Below are positions 1 to 11,605 of a stretch of 64,000 nucleotides of DNA, piece by piece (the first letter of the stretch is position 1; every line of letters begins with the position of its first letter). Source of the DNA: Wyeomyia smithii. Lineage: Eukaryota > Arthropoda > Insecta > Diptera > Culicidae. The translations under genes were made by a program, and so were the position numbers. Where the stretch lies: positions 96,887,485 to 96,951,484 of the forward strand of contig NC_073695.1 in assembly GCF_029784165.1 (NCBI RefSeq), in the 5' to 3' direction. The notes under the pieces were generated by a model. The model was not told the DNA's origin. It did no database searches and was given only the letters and a program-made list of their open reading frames with translations.

Positions 1-985
1 AGAATACCCGCTAGCACTTCAAGACTCATCGTATGGGTCGACTGCATGCAACCCAAGGCAATACGCAAACAACGATATTGTATTCTCTCTAATTTTATAA
101 TGTGCGTGTTCGCGGCGGAGCGAAAGCAGAAACAGCCGTACTCAAGAACTGACAATATCGTTGTTTGGTATAACCTTAGAAGGTCTCCTGGGTGAGCACC
201 CCACCAAGTTCCGGTAATCGTACGAAGAAAATTAATCCTCTGTTGGCATTTTTGTGTCAGATACCTAATATGACAAGCCCAGGTGCATTTGGAGTCGAAC
301 CAGACCCCGAGATATTTAGCGACTAAAACCTGAGAGATCGTTTTACCCGTTAGTAGGAGCTGCAGCTGAGCTGGGTTATGCTTCCTAGAAAAAACGACCA
401 GCTCAGTTTTCTCCGGAGAGAATTCGATACCCAGCTTAAGAGCCCATTCAGACAAATTGTCCAAGGTATCTTGCAATGGTCCTTGCAAATCGGCAGCTTT
501 GGCTCCTGTAACAGAGATTACACTGTCGTCTGCAAGTTGTCTTATCGTGCATGAATTTGCCAGACATTCGTCGATGTCATTTACATAAAAATTGTAAAGA
601 AGGGGGCTTAAACATGAGCCCTGGGGAAGACCCATGTAGCTAATGCGAAAAGTTGCCAAATCGCCGTGCGTAAAATGCATATGCTTTTCGGACAACAAAT
701 TATGCAAAAAATTGTTTAAAATTGGAGAAAATCCTTGTCGGTGAAGTTAACCCGAAAGAATGTCAATAGAAACGGAATCAAAAGCCCCCTTAATGTCCAA
801 GAATGCTGACGCCAATTGTTCTTTGCGAGCATACGCCAGCTGAATATCTGTTGAAAGCAACGCAAGACAATCATTCGTTCCTTTGGCACGGCGGAAGCCA
901 AACTGAGTATCTGATAGTAGACCATTTGATTCGACCCAATGGTCTAAACGACGGAGTATCATTTTTTCCATCAACCTCACAACCA
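1..985 (-). mobile_element. LOA/I-type non-LTR retrotransposon, RT fragment
   Basis: Minus-strand reading gives a reverse transcriptase from the DIKGAFDSVSID motif through GLPQGSCLSPLLYNFYVNDI and RQLADDSVIS (the catalytic box, with LADD in place of YADD), then the thumb region with KYLGVWFD and, at the window edge, HTMSLEVLAG. The element runs off the window at base 1, so its C-terminus is missing. It is 5'-truncated near 985. One frameshift near 745 separates the DSVSIDIL and KLHRQGFSP segments, so it is dead. The GLPQGSCLSP and HTMSLEVLAG wording fits the LOA/I group of insect LINEs; the clade is inferred from family knowledge, not aligned. Confidence 0.8.
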
Positions 986-989
986 TCGA

Positions 990-1075
990 CACCTATGTCG
1001 GTGGTGGGATCCGAACCCTGGCGTCGAGCGTGGTTAGCGGAGACGTTACCAACCTTAATGAACGTTTTGTTTCTA
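990..1075 (-). repeat. tRNA-derived SINE remnant
   Basis: On the minus strand this stretch reads like the 3' half of a tRNA. It contains a GGTTCGGATCCC block close to the Pol III B-box consensus, with GGTAACGTCTCCGCTAAC just upstream. It abuts the 5' truncation point of the neighbouring LINE. No A-rich tail or target duplication is clear, so it is scored as a remnant only. Confidence 0.4.
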
Positions 1076-1089
1076 TTAGTTCTTAACTA

Positions 1090-2000
1090 ACAATTTTCAA
1101 TATATTTCAGAGGGAACCGGAATGCTTATTTAAGTCCGCTTCTCACTTATCTGGTACACTACGCTTTTGTGTATTATAAATATTGCTTTCTAGTTTACAA
1201 GTCAGTGCAAACAAAGTATCCGTGTTATTCCACTTCTCGATGTCGCAGCAAGTTTCATAAAATTCTGAAATTGTTTTGGATTTTACCATACAGCCTTGGC
1301 CTTGGAAAAGGGTAACTTTCTCGCATACACTTTAAAAAGCCAAAATCCTTAGGTCTTGCGAAAAACCTTTAAAATAGAATTAAACTGACAGCGTTCAACA
1401 GCAGTTGTATGAATTTCAATGAACTCTTTTAGCATTTTATCCTCACATATTTTATCAAGATTTTTGTTGCTAATTACACGTATGATTCAAATAATTTTTA
1501 TATGGTAACAAAACATTTAACACGTTCCTGTATAATTCTGAACTATGATTTCTTGAGAGCAAGTTTGTGGAATTTTGCTGCAATTCGTAGAAAATAGTCG
1601 ATGCTAATTCATAATCTACAATCATTATGTTCTTTTCTGGGTTTTACGATTTTTGAAAACGAAGCCATTGTGGTATTTATGCTTGGATTATAGGAAATTA
1701 TATCAATAGTATTGCAATGAACTGACGAACATGTTTGCTGTTCTAGAATGAATTCTTCGTCATTGTTATTTTCATTGTTTTTGCCAGTTCGATTATATCG
1801 AAAATTCAAAAGTTGTTTCTATCCTAGACAGCTTACAAAAAATGGTTTGGGGTCGAAAAAATGTAACCCAGAGTCCAGTGATGACATTCACAATATTTGT
1901 GAAAACCATCGTATTTAGTTCATTCTCTGGAAAACTATCTTTTAAATTTAAATATAAACGGTTTATGGTTTACTGGCATAATAAGTTCATATGTAGTAAT
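1090..2000. other. AT-rich stretch, no gene seen
   Basis: About 0.9 kb with only short ORFs in both strands and no recognisable protein motif. I see no convincing splice-bounded exon or repeat structure here. Confidence 0.5.
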
Positions 2001-2001
2001 A

Positions 2002-2390
2002 CAGGTCGGACTCGATTATCCGGAACATCAAAAAAAATTTCGTTCCGGATAAGCGAGTTTCCTGGATAATCGAATCACAGAAAAAATATTCAAATTTGCG
2101 ATTACCGAATATAAACTAAATATTTCCGTTTTTTTATTTTACTTGTTTGAAGCAGTGGCGAAATCAGAAATTATTTCTGAGGCGAAAAGGGGTAAAACCT
2201 TGAGAAGCAAAAGAAATAAATTAGACATTGATTATATTCACCTTATTTGAACATGCCGAAAGTGACATAAATGGTAACAAAGATGCCAGAAGGGATGGTA
2301 AAGGTAAAATTTCGCAATAAAAATTGAAAACTAACACCAAAAAAATAAAATTCCGGATAATTGATTCTCCGGTTAATCGAGTCCGACCTG
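2002..2390. mobile_element. pogo/Tigger-like MITE, copy 1
   Basis: A 389-bp element with terminal inverted repeats starting CAGGTCGGACTCGATTATCC and ending with the imperfect complement, GGTTAATCGAGTCCGACCTG. It is flanked by TA on both sides (2000-2001 and 2391-2392), the target duplication of Tc1/mariner/pogo elements. The TIR wording (CAG...CTCGATTATCCGGA) resembles Tigger/pogo families. It has no coding capacity. Subterminal copies of the TTCCGGATAA motif lie inside each end. Related copies occur at 22804-23129 and 54757-54900. Confidence 0.85.
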
Positions 2391-2606
2391 TAGTTAGTAT
2401 AATAAGGGTGTCTGCACTGCTTGGTGGATTAATTCAGGTTTTAGAAATGAATTTTGATTTTAAATTACACTGATAGCAAAAAATGACATCTTTAGTCCAT
2501 AAAAACATCTGTGCAAAGTTTCAGCCAGATAGAAAATGGTCAATTAGAACGGATGCCCTATGTTGCAGTGAATAGCACTAATCTCGAAAATAAAATAAAT
2601 ATTTAA

Positions 2607-2746
2607 CCCTCGAGTGCCCAGTACCGCCTTTAGACGGACTTCAATTAAACCTCTGAAAAGCTTCAATCAATACTTAAAAATTGTTTATAAATTTCCATAG
2701 TGGATTTTTCGAAGTCCGTCTAAAAATTAACTTAGGCACTAGAGGG
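2607..2746. mobile_element. piggyBac-like MITE, copy 1
   Basis: A 140-bp palindromic element flanked by TTAA on both sides (2603-2606, 2747-2750). The ends read CCCTCGAGTGCCCAGTAC and, on the complement, CCCTCTAGTGCCTAAG. A TTAA target with CCCT termini is the piggyBac signature. The inner arms GACGGACTTC and GAAGTCCGTC can pair, so the whole element can fold into a hairpin. It is non-coding; a second copy lies at 13697-13838. Confidence 0.8.
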
Positions 2747-3113
2747 TTAAGTAGACAATGCATCGCAATTTGTCCCTTTTTTTCTAAACAGTGATCTAAT
2801 ACCTAATAACTAGTGTTGGACCAATTTATGAAAAATCGTTATCTTGTTGCTTAAACAATGATAAGGATTTGATGGACAGTTGATAATTGGAAAATTCAGT
2901 TTGAAATTGAAGCGCTTACAAAAGAATGAAGAAATAAAATTTCATAAAATTTGTTCTTGAGATAAGAAGCATCAGCAGTAACAGAGCTGAGTGTAAGGTC
3001 ATATTTATAACCCCACCTACAATTTTTAAATGATTTTCATCGCTACCAAAACCTACACTTCAATAAATAGGAACTTTCACGAGAAATAAAAAAAACAATC
3101 CTTTTTTTTTTTT

Positions 3114-4313
3114 GACATAGAATTACGTCCAACGGCAACATATACAGGGGACCAATTTCATTACAGGGATCCAATTTCAAAAATCAAAAACATCGAGAGC
3201 GTCATAAAAATTGTCCATGTTCAACCGTTTCAAGCTCAGTCAGGTTCCAACCGATTTTCGTAATTTTTGCAGTAATCGATTGGAAAATCAACCAAGCACC
3301 CGTCCAAATGCAGAAAGTTGTAATCTGATTGTTCAAACGATTGTACTATTGAAAATTGTCAAGCCTTGTCGAAACGCAAATGTCGACCTCTGATTGGTCG
3401 CGCAATGCTTCTTTCCCTAACAAGGTCGACAGAATATACCTAGTTGACTAAGAATGCGCGCTTTGTGTTTTATGTATAATTCATTCCATGATTGTGCCGA
3501 TAACACACGGACGTTGGTTGCGACTTTAGTCACACCTATTTTTTCTGTTATCTCATTCCACAACATGCGAAAAATCTATGTCAGAGTGGATATCGCGCGC
3601 TATCTGGACCATGAAGCATTTATGCGATAATTGAATGAAATTTGCAACTGCAGCAACCAGCCTTTTTCAAGGCTACTAAATATATTTGGAAGAGCATAAT
3701 GAATGGTTATGACTAAACTGCAACTTTGATTGCAGTTTGATGCTGCTGTAATTACGCAGCAGTGTGATGTATATTACGATACATTGATACTGTGCATCAC
3801 AAGCGGTATATGCGAAACCAATCCTATTCCAAAAAGAAAAGTTCAGCAAGTACTGCTCACGGTGCTGAGTCCGTTTTAGAAAATTCATAACACTTCATTA
3901 ACAAGGATGTGAAACGTCTTGAAGAAGACGGTTATTGCTTGACATCACTGCAAAATTTCCACCTTCATACTAATGTCTACCGTTCTAATGTCCATACGAC
4001 ACGGGGAAGGAAACATTTTTTCCTTCCAAGCCACGCTACACGACACAATACATGTTATTTTGTTGCCTTCATGAGAGTTCTATCGATCCGGCTCGACAGA
4101 ATGTCCACAAGAAACCATTTTTGTACATTGTGCTACGAAACTGAGGAAAAACTTTAAAACTAAAAATAAAGTTGGAGCTTATCAAATGATCGCTCTGAGC
4201 CAGAAGGAATGAGATGTTTTTTTTTTCGAGCGTTGTAGGGTGGTATAACTGGAAATAATCTAGTCAACCTTAACGTTAATCTTGCGGTCGTTTCTTATAA
4301 ACAACCTCTTCCA
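3114..4313. repeat. Dispersed repeat, copy 1 of the 55.5-kb family
   Basis: The left part (from TTGACATAGAATTACGTCC through the CGAAACGCAAATGTCGAC segment and a TGATTGG inverted CCAAT) closely matches 55518-55860. The right end (TTATAAACAACCTCTTC) matches the segment near 57480. Both ends are therefore shared while the middle differs. No coding region is recognised. The family is not identified; the ends of the other copy carry an imperfect ACGTAGAATACG inverted repeat, which suggests a non-autonomous DNA element. Confidence 0.55.
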
Positions 4314-7300
4314 ATTTTTAAATTTATTTAGATGAGTAGAAAATTAACAATATTTGTTAATGAGAAGGGTATAGCGGATGATTAAAAATCTGTTTGAAAA
4401 ATCTTTTTTTGTTTATATTTAACATCCACGAGGTGTGCGGAAATTGATCAAAGAATACCACGTGGGTTACGTATGGCCCCTTTTTAAAGATCGTTAATCA
4501 TTTGTTTTTGTGTTCTTTAGGACTTAATTGTTTTTTTTTCTTGACATTTACCTCTCATTTCAGTTAAGGGTTGAAGTATTGAATGCGAAAACTAACAACA
4601 ATATATTTTCCCCTAAAGTAATATTCCAAAAATCACAATCTATCATTGGGAAAAAAATAGTCGTGCCCATAAAAACTTTTTAAAAATTTATTAAAAAGAA
4701 AACCCATTAGTTTTACCCACAAAAAGTAACGACTATTCGTATATTCAGCAATCTTAATAATTTATAGGTAACAGAAAATAATTACGTTCAATAATTAACT
4801 TCCCGTCAGGTTTAGAAAAAACAAATGGGACGACACATTGAGGACTTTTTGTTCTAGAGACGACTCGCTGCTGCAGTTACAAAACTCGTGCCGGCCCTAC
4901 TTTATCCACTTATAAACCAGTGTTTTATTCGTTGTCTTAAACATTTCGTAGCAATCTGGCAAGCAATCCTGATTTTTGAAACTATGCCAAAACCAAAATG
5001 TAACAACTTGAAATGAATTTTCTTATTAGGGAGGAAAAAACCCAACAGCTGCCGCCCAGGTAATACAGAATGCAAAACTGCAGACAAAATAGTAGGGCCC
5101 ATTGAAAAAGTCCATTAAACTCATGCTAAAGGAAAATTATAGGCTTGCGGTTTTGGCAAGCATTATTGGTTGTAACGATTTTAGAATGTCTCATATCCCT
5201 GAAGCTAAAGGGCACACAGCACTCTCGGCTGCTGGAACAGCCCGCAATCCTGCGCGCTCGTCGGTTGTTGTCTGTGAAACGACCCACGGCCACCAGTGAT
5301 GGTATCTTATAGCAGCCACTCAAACATGCCGCTTGGCAGGATACTACAATGATGCTGGCATCCGTCTATTCGAGTGCCATACATAGGCTGGGCAACATAC
5401 GTGCCCTATTGGCACCGGTTACATTGTTACCGGGCCGATTCAACGCCTATACTGGCATGCACAAGCAACAAATTTTCTCTTGCAATGCTTAGCTCAGGCT
5501 GCACAACAGAGCAGTGTTGTCGCCGGGCTCAACACATGGAGGTTACGATGGTTCAATTAAGTTCAACAGCCGTATCGTACAGTGTGGGAAAAAAACTGAA
5601 AATCACCAAATGAAGTATGGTGGTTACTTTAATTAATGAGCTTGAATGAACCGAGCAGCAAATATCTTATTTATAAACACAAAGCAATTGGATTCCTCTG
5701 TGGAAGTTAAATTGACACAAAAGGTATTCTAAGCGCATGTGATTCGACTATTAAGGTATCCCATCGCATCGTTTCAAAACAATTGATTGATTATTGTTAT
5801 GCTAAAGCAACACAAAAACAATCGAAATTGTTCTATTATTTTTATTAAAAATAGTCCGAAACGACATAAAGGAAAATCATTCAGAAGAATGTGTACAAAT
5901 TGCGTTGAATATCTCATCGCCGCAAATTGCACATAACCACAAGAACCCAGCAATCCCCCCATTTTCCCCGCATCAACAGTTGCATCACCCAGTTGAAATG
6001 TACTACTTGTTAGTTACAAACTTGCACTACACTCCAAAAGCAACGAACTTCAAACCTGGTTTGCACGAAAATACTCTTTACTCAACACTTTAGCACCAGC
6101 ATTCTGCAGCTCTGGTAGGTGGTTTTTTCAGTGTACCGTCCAGGCAAATTTTAGCGGTGTGAAAAAGTAATTGGAGAGTTGGTTTTAACCAGCCTTGTCC
6201 ACGTCCCCGCCTTTTCCAGCAGGATGCCGTATTGTGTACATTGTTCGTGGAGCATTGTGTGCATGTACAACACGGACAAACAGACATTGCGTGAAGGTAA
6301 ATCTCAAGCTCCGGTAGAGATGCACACAGTAGAACAAGCAGTCTCTCAACTCAACCGCGGTAATGGAAGGTAGACCGTAGTGAAGAGTTTAGCCAAGTTA
6401 ACCCCTAACAAAAAATAGGAACCACATGTGCCAAATGCACTGGCACATGTCTGTGGGTGGCATAATGATTTCGGTTCCTAACGAGAAGAGGTGAACTTTC
6501 TGCCGCACCAATTCGAAAACCAATTAATTTTCGAATTACGACCCTCGTTGTTTTTCACATACAATGTAATAATAATTTTCTGCATTGTAGCGAACAAATT
6601 AAAATCCTTTTTTTTCGCAACCGGGACGCCACTTTGTTGCGTGCCGTGTTCATGTTCGCAGGTAATGATGTAATGTAGGGTTATTTCCAAGAAAAGATTT
6701 TTCCCTGAAAATTATATTCATAAAAAAATCCAATCAATTTTTCGAGGCGACAATGAATAGTAATAATAATGAAATTAATTTCAAACGTAGCTGGGGGAAT
6801 CAATATTTGCAGTCAACTGTTAATATCGAATCAAACGGAATGATACATTAATAGATTTAATAGCTGTTCATCAGTTACATTCAAAGTAGCAATGTTTTCA
6901 TCTTCTTAACTAAGCACAAGTTAAAGTATTTTTTTTTTGATTGATTTTCGTCAATTTTGTATCGATTATTTATGGTCATGAACAAAATGTTTATTTATGT
7001 AACATTTATTTACATAACTAGCATATGGAGAAAAACTAGTTTTTGGAAAAACCTTTAACGATTCGGTTGGTGAATCATAAAATGGTTCACGTTGACTAAA
7101 TATTTCATTTAACATATACAGGTCACCATTTTAAATAACTTCTTACTCTATATATATAAAAAAACTGTGAGTTCGAGAAAATAGCCATTTCGAAACTATA
7201 TTCGATCCACGTGCCACTGATGTTAAAATTTCATTTCATTTTAAAATATATTTAAAACTGCAATCAAAAATGTTAAACGAATCACAATTCGTTTCAAAAA

Positions 7301-7831
7301 TGTACTATTTCTCACACACTAGTATTGAAAATAAAGTTTTTTCTTGTTGATACTTAAAGTTAATAAAAATTTTTGGTTAAAATTCCAGGTTGGAGTAATG
7401 CAAGAAAAGTTTTCCAAAAGGTTAATTCCAAAGGACCTTTTAATTTCATTTTATAAAGGATTCCTAGAAAATCAGAAAATACTTGCGAAAATAGCCTACT
7501 TCTATCAAAAATCCAATATTTCAAAATAGATTAGAAAAATATCGCGAATGGATGCAGAGAAAAATCATACAAAATGACCAATCATCCAATATCCACTGAA
7601 ACACTAAATTTCAATTAAAAAACAAAAGTTGATTTCTTTAAACAAAATTCTTGATTTCATCATTTTTCAAAACATTTGTATTTTAATAATTTTAAACAAT
7701 TCAAATGGAAATTTCAGATCGAAAAACATATAATAATGAACTTAGAAAATGCATCCAGCTCCCGGTTATTTTGCATTTGAATTGAGGAAATCAGGTACTA
7801 CACTGCATATCAAAAAGAATTATATCCCAGA
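4314..7831. other. Unassigned AT-rich region
   Basis: About 3.5 kb with ORFs under 85 codons and no protein motif I recognise. Weak inverted blocks (GGCCCTACT near 4893 and AGTAGGGCCC near 5090) may mark a decayed small element. A compact palindrome at 6414-6481 is listed separately. Nothing else is supportable. Confidence 0.45.
6414..6481. repeat. Compact nested palindrome
   Basis: The outer arms AATAGGAACC and GGTTCCTA enclose a perfect 10-bp stem, ACATGTGCCA/TGGCACATGT, with a 7-nt loop. The structure could fold as a small hairpin in DNA or RNA. There is no gene context to give it a function; a remnant of a tiny foldback element is the simplest reading. Confidence 0.5.
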
Positions 7832-8036
7832 TGGTCTCGAGGTACGATGCTGGCCTTACAAGTCAGTCATCGTAGGTTTGAGTCTCGGTTCTGGAGAGAC
7901 TGTTAGTGTCAGTAGGATCGTCAGTAGGATTGCTAGCCCCGCAATAGTCCTGTACACTGAATAGTCGGCTGCGAAGTCTGTGTATAAATAAACAGAAGGT
8001 CGAGTTCAGATTCGGAATGTAGCACCAAGGCTTTGC
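7832..8036 (+). mobile_element. tRNA-derived SINE
   Basis: The head contains an A-box-like GGTACGATGCTGG and a B-box-like GGTTTGAGTC about 35 bases apart, as in tRNA-promoter SINEs. A non-tRNA body follows (AGCCCCGCAATAGTCCTGT, then ATAAACAGAAGGTCGAG) and the element ends at CACCAAGGCTTTGC before a T-rich run. It would be transcribed by Pol III if active. The left boundary is approximate. The family name is not assigned. Confidence 0.65.
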
Positions 8037-9994
8037 TTTTTTTCAAAAAGAATTAGATTTTCCTCTCAAATATTTTTTTCTTCAAGCTCCGAAACGAAAT
8101 AGAATAGAAGAATAGTTTCAAGGTTTTTGTTTCAATTTCAACATTTTCCAAATTCCATTGATTCAGTATGATTTTGATGGTTATCCTAAATCATTAAACT
8201 TTGGGCGACGAACTTTCTAGATGAAGAAAATACGCTTTTTGTTAGTAAATTGTAGCCATGCAGCAAAAGTCATTATTTTATTGAAATAAGCAATCAATGC
8301 ATTACAATTCAGAACAAAGAGATTAGAAGTTATGGTGGACATTACCGGAGTATCAATTTCATGGGTTGAATAATTTGAAGAAATAGCTGCTAAATTGTTA
8401 TTCATCCAATCCCTATGACATCTAAACATGATTTAACATGAAATATATTGATGGTATATTTCAACAAATCTACGTTTGTCGCTGGAGAACCACAAATAAC
8501 TCAGAAAAATGCATATTTTCTAAAAAAAATATACATTTGAATATAATATTGAATTTCCCAAAAACGGAAGCATAGAAAAAATTAGTTTTAAATATAGCGA
8601 TTGCAAATTTTTGTTAGAATCATATTACATCATTGGAATATGATTATTCTCAAAAATATTGAAATTGAAAAAAAATCTTTGAAACTTAACTTTTAATTGA
8701 AAATTTATGTTACATTTCTTCTAGGGATTTTCTATTTAAAGCTCAGAAATGATATCAAGTTTAAAGAAACAATTTTTTTGAGCGGAACATTTGATCCTTC
8801 ATTGATTTAATGTATAATTAAGTGTTTAATTTCTAACTTTCTAATGAATGCATTTGAGAAATTAAAGCTTTCCAATTTGCAATCACTATATAATTTGTTG
8901 AAAACTACCGAAATACAAATATTTTGAAAAAAGACGAAACCCAATTTTTTTTAACAACTTAACTTTTCGCAGAGAATTTGTTTTGTATTCTCCATCCTGG
9001 ACGTTTTATCTAAAGTTCCAGTACAATTCAAGGGATTATATACTTTTTTAATTTTCGAAAAATCGAAAATTTTTTATCGCAATATCTTAAAGTGCAACTT
9101 CTTGAAAACATTCTAACAATTTTTCATAAAGATCTAAGATAAAGGGAGAAAGTTAGCGCGATATGAAGCGTGCCTCGCTTCTACACGCGCTTATCTCGGA
9201 ATGGTGTTTCTGAAAATGACTTTTCCGTGTTTACGCTTGCGATAAAACTACTGAACCAACTTTCTTAAGCTTTTTTTTTTTTCAAATGTTCGTTACTAAA
9301 TTCCTCGGTCGTTGAACGATCGCTTTTTGATACACGAAGTTTAACTCTGCCGAAAAAAAATATATATAATTTTCAGCGCCAAAAACATATTTTTTTTTCG
9401 GGAAAAACGTTTCCGTATGCACTGAAAACAAAAAAATTTCACACACGCACCCTTCTAGTCTACTGAAATAATACGAGTTTTTTTTATTTCAGTTGATCTA
9501 CTGGGTCTCTATCGTAAACACCGCAACCCTCTACAAATAAAAAGCGTTTCTGGGAAACAGTCATTACTCCACAAATAATTTGTATTTCTTATGAACAAAC
9601 GTGATTTTTTGTTATTGATTAACTGGACTTTCAGAAAATACTACTTTTGTGCAAAAAAAGGTGCTACATGCTAAAAAAAATCCAAACTTTCTTCTTTTTT
9701 CTCGTGCAAAAAGGTTTTTAATCGTTACACAAATGACACTGGATGCATCAGCTTTGCAGCATCCCCAGGCCTGGTGATTAGACGCATTTTTTCCACGTAA
9801 GATATCCATAAAGCCATCTGGAGATCATCTGACCACCGAACAACAGATCAAATTGACAACGTTCTCATTGATAGAATTGATGGTTTTTCTCGATCATCAC
9901 AAACATACACTCCATCTGGGATACAGATATAGACTCATACCCCTACCTAGTAACAGGACATGTGCACTCAAAACTATCTACTATTCTACGCCCT
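8037..9994. other. Unassigned AT-rich region
   Basis: Roughly 2 kb of very AT-rich DNA with many A/T runs. No recognisable domain was found on either strand. Confidence 0.45.
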
Positions 9995-10560
9995 CGCGAG
10001 CGGCCTTCCGGCAGTTAACTGGAACATTCCCCATGGCGGACGAAAACATGCGTGTTGGCATGCTTTTGAATTTCAGCCGCTCCATCTTCTTCAACGATCG
10101 CTTCGAGTAGTGGGCCTACATCAGATCTGGCCAGAACACCGCGGTCTTCGTCCTTATAGTAGTTATTGATGAACGACGCCACTTCCGCCGGCATTTCGTA
10201 CTATAAATTTCTCCGTCTAAGGCCAGTCCGGAGCGGCTTTGACATCCCCTTCTCGCTGATTGTCAGTCACAACAGTCGTTTCCATCCAAGGTGAGATAGG
10301 TATCGTCGTCCATCACTACCGCCACGTCGCGATTTGCTGGAAAAATCGACTGCCGCTGCCCCAGTTGACAGGACTGCCGCTTCCTGACATGTATGTTCTT
10401 GTTTGCCAGGTACTTTTTCACTATTTTTTGGCCGGTTGCAGCGATTTCCCGTCCAAGCTCTCCGACCGATGTAGCCATTTTTCCTCGGTCTTCCGCTTTA
10501 GCGTTCTTTGAAACTTCTTGTCGCTCAGGGACCTCGGCCATCCTGGATTGGGTTTTCGGA
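9995..10560 (-). pseudogene. Tc1/mariner-superfamily transposase remnant
   Basis: On the minus strand, broken frames give a GELGREIAATG helix-turn-helix piece, then FPANRDVAVVMDDDTYLTL (the first catalytic aspartate block), a LDGEIYSTKC segment and finally PTRMFSSAMGNVPVNCRKA, the typical end of the protein. The same order occurs in the plus-strand copy at 47.85-48.9 kb, so this is a second, more deleted member of that family. Stops, frameshifts and a missing DFW block make it non-functional. Confidence 0.8.
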
Positions 10561-10860
10561 CGGAAAGTGTTGCGGAAAATATTTGGTGGAGTACAAACCG
10601 AAAGCGGAGAGTTACGCAGGCGTATGAATCACGAGCTGCAGACACTACTTGGAAAAATTCCGAATGTGCACTTGACGGAGGTCGGGAGGACCGGACATGT
10701 CGTGGGAATGCCGGATGACAGTGTACTGTGGTTTAAAAGTTCTTTTTTGAGGGGCCTAATTGATAACTCGACGTACGTTGGATATAGAATTATGATGTCT
10801 TCAGGAAAATTAATGGGTATAACACCCTTCATCGACTGGTGTTATGAAATTCGTAATTAA
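10555..10860 (+). pseudogene. RTE-clade LINE 3' fragment
   Basis: The reading LRKIFGGVQTESGELRRRMN followed by HELQTLLGKIPNVHL and GHVVGMPDDS matches the C-terminal tail of RTE-type ORF2 (FGGVQ...RRR.NHEL...GHV.RM) as I know it from insect RTE elements. Only the last ~100 codons are left; the reverse transcriptase core is absent. It abuts the mariner remnant on the opposite strand. A different RTE fragment lies at 42170-43176. Confidence 0.6.
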
Positions 10861-10954
10861 TCTCCCTAAAAGTGAGATGCAACATCTTGTTTTTTGCTTC
10901 ATCGAGATACAGGGTTTACGTCTTTATTAAAGTTATTGGTAAAATCAGTACAAC

Positions 10955-11605
10955 CAACTTTGCCGAAGACACAAAATTCGTATTTTTTACTTAAATTGAC
11001 TTAGAGAGTTTTAATTTAAAATAGACCTGCCAAAACACTTTTTTCAAACAAATTGTTTTCAATTTTGCGAAAACAAGCCTATCAAAGGGACAAGGGGAAA
11101 AACGAAATATTTTGTTATGAACCAAACTCTTAGCAAAACGTCGTGGACCAGCGAAACCACCACCGTTTGAAACTTCTATTGTTATATTTCATATGCTGAC
11201 TATTGAATCTGCATCTAACTGCTCCTAAGAAAGTTGCAGGGTAAGTTTAGTAAAGCGGGCAATGTATGTAGTTTCGCGGGAAACCGTCTGGACGAGAGAA
11301 AATTTTTTCTAATTCTAGTCACACCTTCTATTCCCGTTCATCTTCGCATTCCCGCGAAACTACATACATTGCCCGCTTTACTAAACTTAAAATGTAAGTC
11401 AATATGACAAAAAATGAAATTAGTTCGTAAAGTAAAGTTACAGAGGTTTGAAATCAACATAGTGAAGGTCTAGAAAATAAAAAAAAAGATGCTTCATTGA
11501 AAAATGTGCTTGACAGGTCTATTTTAAATAAAAACTCTCTAAGTCAATTTGAGTAAGAGAAACGAATTTCGTGTCTTCGGCAAAATTGGTCAAAATCGAC
11601 ATGTT
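10955..11605. repeat. Diverged foldback element (outer arms)
   Basis: The left arm 10955-11050 (CAACTTTGCCGAAGACACAA...GACTTAGAGAGTTTT...AATAGACCTG) is the imperfect complement of 11500-11605 (CAGGTCTATTTTAAAT...ACTCTCTAAGTCAATTT...GTGTCTTCGGCAAAATTG). The same CTTCGGCAA and CCTAAAAGTGAGATG blocks recur in the large palindrome at 23.8-25.6 kb, so the two are probably related families. It is non-coding. Confidence 0.7.
11242..11389. repeat. Perfect 40-bp inverted repeat (nested hairpin)
   Basis: Bases 11242-11281 are the exact reverse complement of 11350-11389 (40 of 40), separated by 68 bases. The arms start TAAGTTTAGTAAAGCGGGC. The hairpin sits in the middle of the diverged foldback 10955-11605. 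Perfect pairing inside a decayed palindrome suggests either a recent insertion, recent arm homogenisation, or selection for a stem. Confidence 0.85.

Noticed and set aside
10393..10860. A 155-codon plus-strand ORF as one gene
   Set aside because: Its first half is the reverse strand of a mariner remnant and its second half an RTE tail. It is a chance fusion of two dead elements.
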